Shown in pieces: positions 9,806 to 16,073 of a stretch of DNA of 64,000 nucleotides. The stretch lies in NCBI GenBank assembly GCA_963746605.1, contig CAVVCH010000055.1:1-64000 (forward strand). The letters run 5' to 3'. Origin of the DNA: CAVQSS01 sp963746605. Lineage in GTDB: Bacteria > Desulfobacterota > RBG-13-43-22. Made by a program: the position numbers and the translations under genes. Numbering within the stretch: the stretch's first letter is position 1; each line of letters opens with the position of its first letter. Below the pieces are notes generated by a model, which made no database searches, had not been told where the DNA came from, and saw nothing but the letters and a program-made list of their open reading frames with translations.

Positions 9806-10192
9806 TTACGGATTTTTCTTCAACTCCTCGTACCGTTCCCGGTACAGTTGCCAGCAGTCGTCGCCTTTCTTGGAAAAGGTGAGCCACACCAGGCCGGGCG
9901 GCCCGTTTTTATAGGGAGCGTTTTTCCACTGGCAGTCTTTTATAACCAGGTCATCCTTCTGGCTCGTCTTTTCTTCATCCGGCCCATAGCAAATCACTCC
10001 GCCGCTGCAATCGATCCGGTAAAGCGGCGTCCGATTCTCTGCGGCCGTTTTTCCCGGCACAGGTTCGACGTAACTGGTCGGTGGCTCGTGCCATTGAAAA
10101 AAGTAAAAGATTTCGCTACACCCGGTTAAGAGGAAGCCCGACAGGAAAAGCAACCACCAACTAGATTTGAATTTGGGATGTCCGGTTTTCAT
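9806..10192 (-). CDS. Hypothetical lipoprotein
   Basis: About 128 residues from the ATG at 10192, which has GGAGGG 5 bases upstream (an upstream in-frame start at 10207 is less likely). The hydrophobic segment WWLLFLSGFLL leads into the lipobox LTGC. The mature part has four further cysteines (IDCSGGVICYG, KDCQW, DDCWQLY), suggesting disulfides in an oxidising compartment. No known domain is recognised. It follows no operon partner. Confidence 0.6.
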   Translation of the reverse strand: MKTGHPKFKSSWWLLFLSGFLLTGCSEIFYFFQWHEPPTSYVEPVPGKTAAENRTPLYRIDCSGGVICYGPDEEKTSQKDDLVIKDCQWKNAPYKNGPPGLVWLTFSKKGDDCWQLYRERYEELKKNP

Positions 10193-10273
10193 GGTTCCCT
10201 CCACCAACAGTATTTCGGGCCTAAGAACCCGTCAGAAATAAGCTCCGCGGTATATCCGATGCGTGTTAAACGG

Positions 10274-11332
10274 TCAGGGATTTTCGGCGACCAGGCGCCA
10301 GGCCGTATCCGCCAGAAAACGGGCGTAGATTCTATATTTTCCGGTATGATCGGAACTGGCAATCCCGTCCAGTCCCCGCTTGTAAACCCCCTGAACAATG
10401 GCCGCCAGACGAAAGAGGCTGAAGGCGATGAAAAAAATCCAGTCGGGGACGGCGTCCCGACCGGTGCGCCGGCAATAATCGGCCACGTACTCGGTTTCGG
10501 AAGGAATGCCTAATTCGGCCAAGTTCAGACCGATATAGCCGTACCCCGATATCTCCCCCTGGGGCAGGTGATAGCTGATGCAATTGTAGGCCAGATCCGC
10601 CAGGGGGTGGCCGAGGGTGGAAAGCTCCCAGTCCAAAACAGCCAGGATGCGGGGTTCGGTGGGGTGGAAGATCGTATTTTCGAGGCGATAGTCTCCGTGG
10701 ACGACAGTGGTCGCCTCATCCAGGGGGATATTCTCCCGGAGCCACAGGAGCAGATGATCCATACTCTCCATTTCATCGGTCTTAGAGGCCTCATATTGTT
10801 TGGCCCAGCGGGCAACCTGCCGAGCCATATAATTTCCCGGTTTCCCGAAATCCGCCAGTCCCGCTGCCTGCCAGTCCACTAAGTGAATCGTGGCCAGCGT
10901 TTCGTTCAGGGCCTCGAAGATTTGGGCCCGTTCCTGAACGTTTCGGGCCTCGGACACGGTCGGGTCGCGGAAGATCCGGCCCTTGATCCGCTCCATCAGG
11001 TAAAAGGGGGTTCCGATGACGCTGGCGTCCGTACAGAGGAGATAAGGTTCAGGGACCGGTACCCCGGCGCCTTTCATGGCCTGGATGATCCGATATTCTC
11101 TTTCCACCGCGTGGGCCGAGGGCAGCAATTTCCCCGGAGGCTTCTTGCGCAGCACGTACTCCTTTCCAGCGGCGGAAAGCAAATAGGTGGGGTTGGACTG
11201 CCCGAACCCGAACTGGTGAACGGTCAATTCACCCGAAAAACCTTTCAGTTCCTTCTGGAGGTATTCGGCCAGGGCTCCGCCATTCAGGCGGTGGACCTCC
11301 CGGACGGGACCGATTTCTTCTCTAGCTTTCAT
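10274..11332 (-). CDS. Phosphotransferase (APH/choline-kinase fold), acyl-CoA-dehydrogenase-associated
   Basis: 352 residues of the aminoglycoside phosphotransferase/choline kinase fold. Visible: the nucleotide-binding N-lobe with YVLRKKPPGKLLPSAHAVERE, the Brenner-type catalytic loop VVHGDYRLENTIF, and the metal-binding AVLDWELSTLGHPLADLAY. This subfamily is typically fused or linked to acyl-CoA dehydrogenases (as in ACAD10/11), where phosphorylation of a hydroxyacyl-CoA precedes elimination. The start ATG overlaps the stop of the upstream acyl-CoA dehydrogenase by four bases, so the two are translationally coupled. A role in 4-hydroxyacyl-CoA or related lipid breakdown is inferred; antibiotic resistance is not implied. 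Confidence 0.88.
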   Translation of the reverse strand: MKAREEIGPVREVHRLNGGALAEYLQKELKGFSGELTVHQFGFGQSNPTYLLSAAGKEYVLRKKPPGKLLPSAHAVEREYRIIQAMKGAGVPVPEPYLLCTDASVIGTPFYLMERIKGRIFRDPTVSEARNVQERAQIFEALNETLATIHLVDWQAAGLADFGKPGNYMARQVARWAKQYEASKTDEMESMDHLLLWLRENIPLDEATTVVHGDYRLENTIFHPTEPRILAVLDWELSTLGHPLADLAYNCISYHLPQGEISGYGYIGLNLAELGIPSETEYVADYCRRTGRDAVPDWIFFIAFSLFRLAAIVQGVYKRGLDGIASSDHTGKYRIYARFLADTAWRLVAENP

Positions 11333-12531
11333 GCCTGTTTCTTCAACTCCAGGCGGGTGATAGTTTCCAGGTGGACTTCATCGGGTCCGTCGGCCAGGCG
11401 CAGGGTGCGGATATGAGCCCAGGCGGCCGACAGCCAGGTGTCCGAAGAAACGCCCTTGCCGCCATGCACTTGAATGGCCCGATCGAGAACCTTCAGGGCC
11501 ATGTTGGGAGCCACAACCTTGATCATGGCGATTTCGTTGCGGGCCACTTTGTTGCCCACCGTGTCCATCATCCTGGCGGCCATCAGGGTCAGCAGACGGG
11601 CCTGGTCGATTTCCAGACGGGATCGAGCGATGTCCTGGCGTATCGAACCCATCTCCACCAGAGGCTTCCCGAAGGCCACCCGAGATCGGGCCCGCCGGAT
11701 GAGTTCCTCCAAGGCCCTTTCGGCCACACCGATGGTCCTCATGCAGTGGTGGATGCGTCCCGGTCCCAGGCGCCCCTGGGCGATCTCGAAGCCTCGGCCT
11801 TCCCCCAGGAGGATATTCGAGACGGGAACCCGGACGTTTTCGAAGCGGATGTGGGCATGGCCGTGGGGGGCGTCGTCAAAGCCGAAGACAGGCAGGTTAC
11901 GAAGGACGGTAACGCCGGGCGTATCCCGGGGCACCAGGATCATGGATTGCTGTTTATGCTTGGGCCCCTGGGGGTCGGTCTTCCCCATGAAAATATAGAT
12001 CTGGCAGCGGGGATCCCCTCCGCCCGAGGCCCACCACTTGTTCCCGTTGAGCACGTATTCGTTCCCGTCCCGGACGATACTGGCCTGGATGTTGGTGGCG
12101 TCCGAAGAGGCCACATCGGGCTCGGTCATGCAAAAGGCGGAACGGATCTTTCCGGCCAGCAGAGGCTTGAGCCATTGTTCCTTCTGTTCCTCGTTGCCGT
12201 AGCGGACGAGGGTTTCCATGTTGCCCGTGTCCGGCGCTGAGCAGTTGAACACCTCCGGCCCCCAGGGGGAGCGGCCCATGATTTCGCAGAGGGGCGCGTA
12301 CTCGTAATTGGTCAGCCCGGCACCGTATTCGCTCTCCGGCAGGAAAAGATTCCAGAGACCTTCCGCTTGGGCCTTCTGCTTCAATTCTTCCATGAGGGGC
12401 AGGGGTTCCCAACGATCACCGGCATCGCGCTGTTGCATAAAAGTTCCTTCGTTGGGGTAAAGGTGTTGGTCCATAAAAGCCTTGACCCGCACTTGAAGTT
12501 CCTTGGCCCGGTCGGAAAATTCAAAAAACAT
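11329..12531 (-). CDS. Acyl-CoA dehydrogenase family protein
   Basis: About 400 residues from ATG 12531 (MFFEFSDRAKELQVRV). A flavoenzyme oxidising acyl-CoA to enoyl-CoA. Family signatures include FCMTEPDVASSDATNIQ (FAD/substrate loop), WWASGGGDPRC, the RTIGVAERALEELIRRA helix and the C-terminal QVHGGKGVSSDTWLSAAWAHIRTLRLADGPDEVH. The last block is typical of the long-chain/ACAD11-like branch found with APH-type kinases. It is the first gene of a two-gene operon, ending in ATGA overlap with the kinase. An alternative start ten codons upstream exists. Confidence 0.93.
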   Translation of the reverse strand: MFFEFSDRAKELQVRVKAFMDQHLYPNEGTFMQQRDAGDRWEPLPLMEELKQKAQAEGLWNLFLPESEYGAGLTNYEYAPLCEIMGRSPWGPEVFNCSAPDTGNMETLVRYGNEEQKEQWLKPLLAGKIRSAFCMTEPDVASSDATNIQASIVRDGNEYVLNGNKWWASGGGDPRCQIYIFMGKTDPQGPKHKQQSMILVPRDTPGVTVLRNLPVFGFDDAPHGHAHIRFENVRVPVSNILLGEGRGFEIAQGRLGPGRIHHCMRTIGVAERALEELIRRARSRVAFGKPLVEMGSIRQDIARSRLEIDQARLLTLMAARMMDTVGNKVARNEIAMIKVVAPNMALKVLDRAIQVHGGKGVSSDTWLSAAWAHIRTLRLADGPDEVHLETITRLELKKQA

Positions 12532-12672
12532 GGTGGTTCTCCTCTCGTAATCAAAAAACATTTTGTACCCTGTATACTACACAAACGAGTTCCGATGGAG
12601 CAAGAAAATTTCCCCTTTATACAATTTTTGCCTATAGCTTTTTATTTTCGACGGGTTATAATCGCCAAGTGA

Positions 12673-12984
12673 GTATATTCCCCTAAAGGGATAAGCAATG
12701 GCCAGGGAGCCGAAAACCGGGAGGAAGCGATCGAGCAATACGACCATAAGGGCAAGAAGCGGGTCTATAATCAGCCGGTGCAGGTCTTTTTTCCCTTGGC
12801 CGGAGAAAAAGAAGGTTGGGCCAGGCTCGCCAAAAACCTGAAGGCCGAAATTGACGAGAAATTGCTCAAAGCCTACCGGGACACCGTTTCTCTCCCGTCT
12901 CAGCCCGGGGATAATAGAAACATCGCCGTCAAGATTGTAGACGGCGGGAGTATCGAAAGCCTGAAGATCATGGAGGTGGCCTGA
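12673..12984 (+). pseudogene. C-terminal remnant of a Mod-like site-specific DNA methyltransferase
   Basis: The frame is open from 12673 with no ATG; the first usable start (GTG 12778) is inside the conserved part. The sequence VFFPLAGEKEGWARLAKNLK and AVKIVDGGSIESLKIMEV matches, from memory, the C-terminus of Type III-like Mod methyltransferases that end in AVKIVD...ESL-type motifs. No catalytic DPPY or FxGxG motif is present, so it is a 5'-truncated relic. It overlaps the downstream MntA start as TGATG, so the toxin-antitoxin pair is joined directly to the old methyltransferase gene. Family assignment is by pattern and needs a search. Confidence 0.55.
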
Positions 12985-13301
12985 TGGGTGATTTACATCT
13001 GAAAATGCCGCAGGAACAAATCGAAGCCTATTGCCGAAAATGGAAAATCAAGGAATTGTCTTTCTTCGGATCGGTATTGAGAAAAGATTTCAAACCGGAT
13101 AGCGATGTCGATATTCTGGTTTCTTTTTCTCCTGAGGCACGGCATACCTTGTTCGATCATGTGGATATGCAAGAGGAGCTACAAAATATTTTTAAAAGAA
13201 GAGTCGATTTGATCACCCGGAATGCTGTGGAAAAAAGCAGAAATTATATCCGCAGGAAAGCCATTTTGGAATCGGTGGAGCCGTACTATGTCCAAGAATG
13301 A
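12984..13301 (+). CDS. mntA: MntA-type nucleotidyltransferase antitoxin
   Basis: A minimal nucleotidyltransferase of 105 residues. The catalytic signature GSx10DxD is exact: G29-S30 and D41-V-D43. In the MntA/HepT system such proteins inactivate the HepT toxin by adding AMP units to its tyrosine. The start overlaps the preceding methyltransferase remnant (TGATG), and the end overlaps HepT by 14 bases, a usual arrangement. Everything needed for activity appears intact, in contrast to the decayed genes on either side. Confidence 0.9.
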   Translation: MGDLHLKMPQEQIEAYCRKWKIKELSFFGSVLRKDFKPDSDVDILVSFSPEARHTLFDHVDMQEELQNIFKRRVDLITRNAVEKSRNYIRRKAILESVEPYYVQE

Positions 13302-13635
13302 GTTAGGGTATCTTTTAGACATACTAACTGCGGCCAGACTGGTGATTAAATTCATGGAAGGCGTTGACAGGGAACGATTTGAACGTGATGAGCTGGTTCA
13401 ATCCGGTGTGATTCGGCAGATCGAGTTGATGGGAGAGGCGGCCAAGCACTTAAGTGAAGAATTTAAAGCAAAATATCCGGAGATTCCCTGGAAAAAAATG
13501 GCCGGCATGCGGGATATTTTAATCCATGCCTATGATTATATTGACCTGGATGAAGTATGGAATGCCGTTCAATTTTCGATCCCGGATATGATAGATAAAG
13601 GTGAACGCATTTTTCAAGAAGAAGGAAATAAATAA
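13288..13635 (+). CDS. hepT: HepT-like ribonuclease toxin (HEPN domain)
   Basis: 115 residues, all alpha-helical pattern. The HEPN active-site motif Rx4HxY is present as R75-DILI-H80-A-Y82, within GMRDILIHAYDYID. Such proteins cleave RNA or tRNA unless AMPylated by the partner MntA on the motif tyrosine. A longer frame begins at 13222, but the ATG at 13288 gives the family length and the expected short overlap with mntA. The C-terminus (SIPDMIDKGERIF) is typical. Confidence 0.9.
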   Translation: MSKNELGYLLDILTAARLVIKFMEGVDRERFERDELVQSGVIRQIELMGEAAKHLSEEFKAKYPEIPWKKMAGMRDILIHAYDYIDLDEVWNAVQFSIPDMIDKGERIFQEEGNK

Positions 13636-13640
13636 AGGCT

Positions 13641-14016
13641 TCCATCGATCAACTTATAATCAATTCCCCCTACGAAGAGCCCGGGCGGTATTGGAGCTAT
13701 GACCGGGAGAGCCGGTTGTTTGATCGCGAGGAAGGCCGGATACGTGATTGCCTCGGAGTCCTCCAAAGCCTTTGACGATCCCGGGATTTTCATCGAGATC
13801 CCGCTGGTCAATGAAATCCGGCGGCGGCGGGTGAAGCCCTGATGGGAGCGTCTTACTCTTCCCTCTGCCGGGATTACTCACAGATCGCTCGATCCCTGGA
13901 ATAACGCCGAAGAACGGGAAAACTACCGCCGTTTCTTTTTCTGCCAGTTGGAGGCCCTGGAAACCCTCATCTGGCTGCTGGAAGCCCCGGAAACAGAGTC
14001 CGATGGAAAACGATAA
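13641..14016 (+). pseudogene. N-terminal remnant of a BPTD_3080-type restriction endonuclease
   Basis: Read across frameshifts, the plus strand gives ASIDQLIINSPYEEPGRYW, DRESRLFDREEGR, then (shift) GYVIASESSKAFDDPGIFIE, IPLVNEIRRRRVK, and after a gap and further shift AGITHRSLDPWNNAEERENY, RRFFFCQLEALETLIWLLEA. This order and wording match, from memory, the first 130 residues of BPTD_3080-family restriction endonucleases (SIDQLI INSPYEEP, EIPLVN, FFFCQLEAIETLIWL). No helicase motifs follow; the gene breaks off at the next gene. Together with the methyltransferase relic on the other side of mntA/hepT, it marks a degraded restriction-modification locus. Confidence 0.65.
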
Positions 14017-14551
14017 ATTCAAAAAAATCCGCTTGACCGTCGAAGGCATGACCTGAATGAGTTGAGTGCCGAAGGTAATCGGCGCCCTGGCAGGGCTGCC
14101 GGGAATCATTGAAACCGACGCCTTTTACCCGGAAAAAGAAGCCCGGGTAGTCTATGACCCGGTGTTGATCGGGATCGACCGGATCATCCAGACCCTGTCA
14201 CAGGCCGGCTATTTGGGTGCCCTTAAAGAACCGGTGGACCTCCCCCCTGCCTTTCAAACTCTATCAACCCAGGAACGGCCTGCGTTTCGGCCGGATGAAT
14301 TGGTTTGCTACTGCTTTGGGTATTCCCGAAAAGATATCGAAACGGATTTCCTTCAACACCACCGTTCCCTGATTCTGGAAAAAATCGCCGCCGAGAAAAA
14401 GGCCGGTGGCTGCGACTGCGCCAATCGGAATCCCAAAGGCCGCTGATGCCTGGCCGATGTCCACCGGGTGGTGGACGGGATAAAATCCGAAGCTCGAAAT
14501 TCGAAACTCAAAACAAATCCAAATGACCGAAATTCAAAATTCGAAGCTTAG
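14003..14551 (+). CDS. Candidate triple-selenocysteine HMA + [2Fe-2S] BFD-like metallochaperone (CopZ-like)
   Basis: From ATG 14003 the frame reads through TGA at 14054-56, 14063-65 and 14444-46 and stops at TAG 14549-51 (182 codons). If TGA is Sec (U), residues 8-80 are a heavy-metal-associated (HMA) domain with GMT-U18-MS-U21 in place of GMTCxxC, then GALAGLPGI...RVVYDPV and AGYLG. Residues 105-150 are a BFD-like [2Fe-2S] domain: CYCFGYSRKDIE, AEKKAGGCDCA and NPKGR-U148-CLADV, where CopZ-type proteins have NPxGRCCL. All three TGA sit exactly where Cys is expected and no other stop interrupts. Each is followed by a SECIS-like hairpin (separate entries). The product would bind copper or another soft metal through selenolates and shuttle it, possibly coupled to redox. 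The last ~20 codons lie in a repeat. An ordinary gene caller would give only 14066-14446. Confidence 0.8.
14066..14085 (+). promoter_or_regulatory. Candidate bacterial SECIS for Sec18
   Basis: GCCGA (14068-72) pairs with TCGGC (14079-83), extended by a G-T wobble and G-C pair; the six-base loop AGGTAA has G at positions 2-3. The loop starts 17 bases after the first TGA (14054-56), inside the spacing known for bacterial SECIS elements. Confidence 0.65.
14080..14101 (+). promoter_or_regulatory. Candidate bacterial SECIS for Sec21
   Basis: CGGCGCCCT pairs with AGGGC-(T)-GCCG with one bulged T, loop GGC starting with G. The loop begins 24 bases after the second TGA (14063-65). It is mutually exclusive with the preceding hairpin, so the two may form in turn as the ribosome advances. 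Confidence 0.65.
14459..14476 (+). promoter_or_regulatory. Candidate bacterial SECIS for Sec148
   Basis: GTCCACC (14459-65) and GGTGGAC (14470-76) form a perfect seven-pair stem with loop GGGT. The loop starts 20 bases after the third TGA (14444-46). This is the cleanest of the three hairpins. Confidence 0.7.
14482..14548. repeat. A/T-rich TTCGAAATTC-type dispersed repeat
   Basis: Short near-repeats of CGAAATTCGAAA, CAAAACAAATCC and GAAATTCAAAATTCGAA. I recall this wording from intergenic repeats of deltaproteobacterial genomes. Here it encodes both the tail of the Sec protein and the first residues called for tspO. Confidence 0.5.
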
Positions 14552-15023
14552 GAACATTACAGGTTTTATCGTCATCCTAGGAATTACTTATGCCGCGGCG
14601 GCCGTCGGGGGCTGGGCTTCGGCTAATGCGCCCGGTTTCTACGCCCTTCTACAAAAACCCTCCTGGGCGCCGCCGGCGGCGGTCTTCGGGCCGGTCTGGA
14701 CCGTTCTCTATTTGCTCATGGCCGTCGCTGCCTGGCTGGTCTGGCGGCAGGGCCGGAAAGGGGAAGTCCGGCAGGCCCTTTCGTTTGTATCTGGTTCAGT
14801 TGACCCTGAATGCCCTCTGGACCTGGATTTTCTTTACCTGGCGACAGGGGGGCTGGGCGCTGGCCGAGATTATCACCCTCTGGGTGATGATCTGTTAACC
14901 ATTATTACCTTCTATCGAGTACGGCCCTTGGCCGGTTTCCTGCTTTTACCTTATTTGACCTGGGTCAGTTTTGCCGCGGTCCTGAACGCCGTGCTCTGGC
15001 GGATGAATCCGGGACTGCTATAA
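14523..15023 (+). CDS. tspO: TspO/MBR family tryptophan-rich membrane protein (two compensating frameshifts)
   Basis: Five-helix sensory/porphyrin-binding membrane protein. N-terminal half is clear: YALLQKPSWAPPAAVFGPVW and TVLYLLMAVAAWLVWR; the C-terminal LLPYLTWVSFAAVLNAVLWRMN is also clear. The middle of the called frame (SGSVDPECPLDLDF...) is not TspO-like; the alternative frame there reads LYLVQLTLNALWTWIFFTW, then GWALAEIITLWVM, the expected helix 3-4 sequence. So a frameshift near 14790 and a compensating one near 14890 swap about 33 residues. The start ATG at 14523 lies in a dispersed repeat and overlaps the upstream Sec protein; the true start may be slightly later. Confidence 0.8.
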   Translation: MTEIQNSKLRNITGFIVILGITYAAAAVGGWASANAPGFYALLQKPSWAPPAAVFGPVWTVLYLLMAVAAWLVWRQGRKGEVRQALSFVSGSVDPECPLDLDFLYLATGGLGAGRDYHPLGDDLLTIITFYRVRPLAGFLLLPYLTWVSFAAVLNAVLWRMNPGLL

Positions 15024-15038
15024 AAAATTGAGCCGTAA

Positions 15039-15950
15039 GCGGCGAAGGCCGATTTTAATGAACCTGCCGCAATCCAATTCCACGAAGAACCATTTCAAAA
15101 AAGGACAATTGTCGACAATCTCTACCGGCACGTCAAGTTTCTTTCCGTCGATATCGGGGATCGATACCTGTGGAAGGAAAACTCCCTGGAACGGGCGGCC
15201 GAATATATCGAGGCGGAACTGGCTTCCTACGGCTACCCCGTCAGGCGGCAGTCTTTCGGGTGTTACGGAAAGGAAGTGAGCAACCTGATCATACAAAATC
15301 CCGGACGGGAGAAAGAGATCATCGTCGTCGGGGCTCATTACGATACGGTTCCGGGAACTCCCGGGGCGGACGATAATGCTTCCGGAGTGGCGGTGCTGTT
15401 GGAATTGGCCAGGCTTTTCCAGAAAAGGGATAGTAGAAAGACGCTGGTCTTGGCGGCTCTGGTCAACGAAGAGCCCCCGTTTTACGGCTCCCCCAACATG
15501 GGGAGCATGGTCTGTGCCAGACAATTGAAGGATCAGGGAGCCCCGATCGAAGTAATGCTCTCTCTGGAGATGGTCGGGTATTTCGGACGGGAGTTCGTTC
15601 AGCGCTATCCGCTGCCGGGGATGGAATTATTTTATCCCCGGACCGGGGACTTTATTGGTGTGGTGGGGAACTTCGCTTCCCGCAGACAGGTGTCCCGGAT
15701 CAGGAGAGGGATTAAAAAATTTTCGACCCTCCGGGTCCGATCCCTGACGGCACCGGAATTTTTCGGGGGCATCAACCTGTCCGATAACGCCTCCTTCTGG
15801 ACCCACGGTTTCCGGGCGGTGATGGTGACCGACACCTCTTTCTTTCGCAACCGGCATTACCACCAGGAAAGCGATACCATCGATACCCTCAATTTTGATC
15901 AGATGGCCGAGGTGGTCAAAGGGTTGTACTTTACTTTATTAAACCTCTAG
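15039..15950 (+). CDS. M28-family zinc aminopeptidase (start unresolved)
   Basis: The metal and catalytic motifs of M28 peptidases are visible: VVGAHYDTVPGTPGADDNASG (first His and bridging Asp), LVNEEPPF (catalytic Glu pair), SLEMVGYF and the final HYHQESDTIDTLNF with the last ligand His. The frame is open from 15039 and homologous-looking sequence starts by 15110 (IVDNLYRHVKFLSVDIGDRY), but no ATG/GTG/TTG lies upstream of 15276, so the N-terminus is probably displaced by a frameshift in the A-run near 15098; an ATG at 15058 in another frame is a candidate. It removes N-terminal residues from peptides. A terminator follows. Confidence 0.82.
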   Translation, partial: AAKADFNEPAAIQFHEEPFQKRTIVDNLYRHVKFLSVDIGDRYLWKENSLERAAEYIEAELASYGYPVRRQSFGCYGKEVSNLIIQNPGREKEIIVVGAHYDTVPGTPGADDNASGVAVLLELARLFQKRDSRKTLVLAALVNEEPPFYGSPNMGSMVCARQLKDQGAPIEVMLSLEMVGYFGREFVQRYPLPGMELFYPRTGDFIGVVGNFASRRQVSRIRRGIKKFSTLRVRSLTAPEFFGGINLSDNASFWTHGFRAVMVTDTSFFRNRHYHQESDTIDTLNFDQMAEVVKGLYFTLLNL

Positions 15951-15977
15951 CCAAAAATATTTGAAATATTTTTGGCT
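15949..15977. repeat. AT-rich perfect palindrome downstream of the M28 gene
   Basis: AGCCAAAAATATT and AATATTTTTGGCT flank a three-base loop. It starts at the peptidase stop codon and probably acts in 3'-end formation; there is no following T-run. Confidence 0.55.
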
Positions 15978-16038
15978 ATAATAAAAACCACTGCCACTGT
16001 TAGAGACAAATTCTCAGAACAATGGGTGTAAGAATCTA

Positions 16039-16073
16039 AATGGCAACAGGATCATTCGGTTGCCATTTTTTTT
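16039..16073 (+). terminator. Rho-independent terminator of the M28 gene, antisense to the RND 3' end
   Basis: AATGGCAAC (16039-47) pairs with GTTGCCATT (16059-67), loop of 11 bases, followed by a run of eight T. The hairpin includes the last codons and stop of the convergent RND gene, so it serves the plus strand while being coding on the minus strand. Confidence 0.8.

Noticed and set aside
11371..12240. Long plus-strand frame opposite the acyl-CoA dehydrogenase gene
   Set aside because: Antisense shadow of a strongly conserved gene; no protein-family features.
13641..14016. Reading the stop codons in the endonuclease relic as further Sec codons
   Set aside because: Homologous wording there continues only after changes of reading frame, not after in-frame TGA, so it is ordinary gene decay.
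14066..14446. A short gene beginning GTG 14066, without the first part of the HMA domain
   Set aside because: It omits the metal-binding motif and ends just before the conserved CLADV. Reading TGA as Sec gives a complete domain pair with SECIS-like hairpins.
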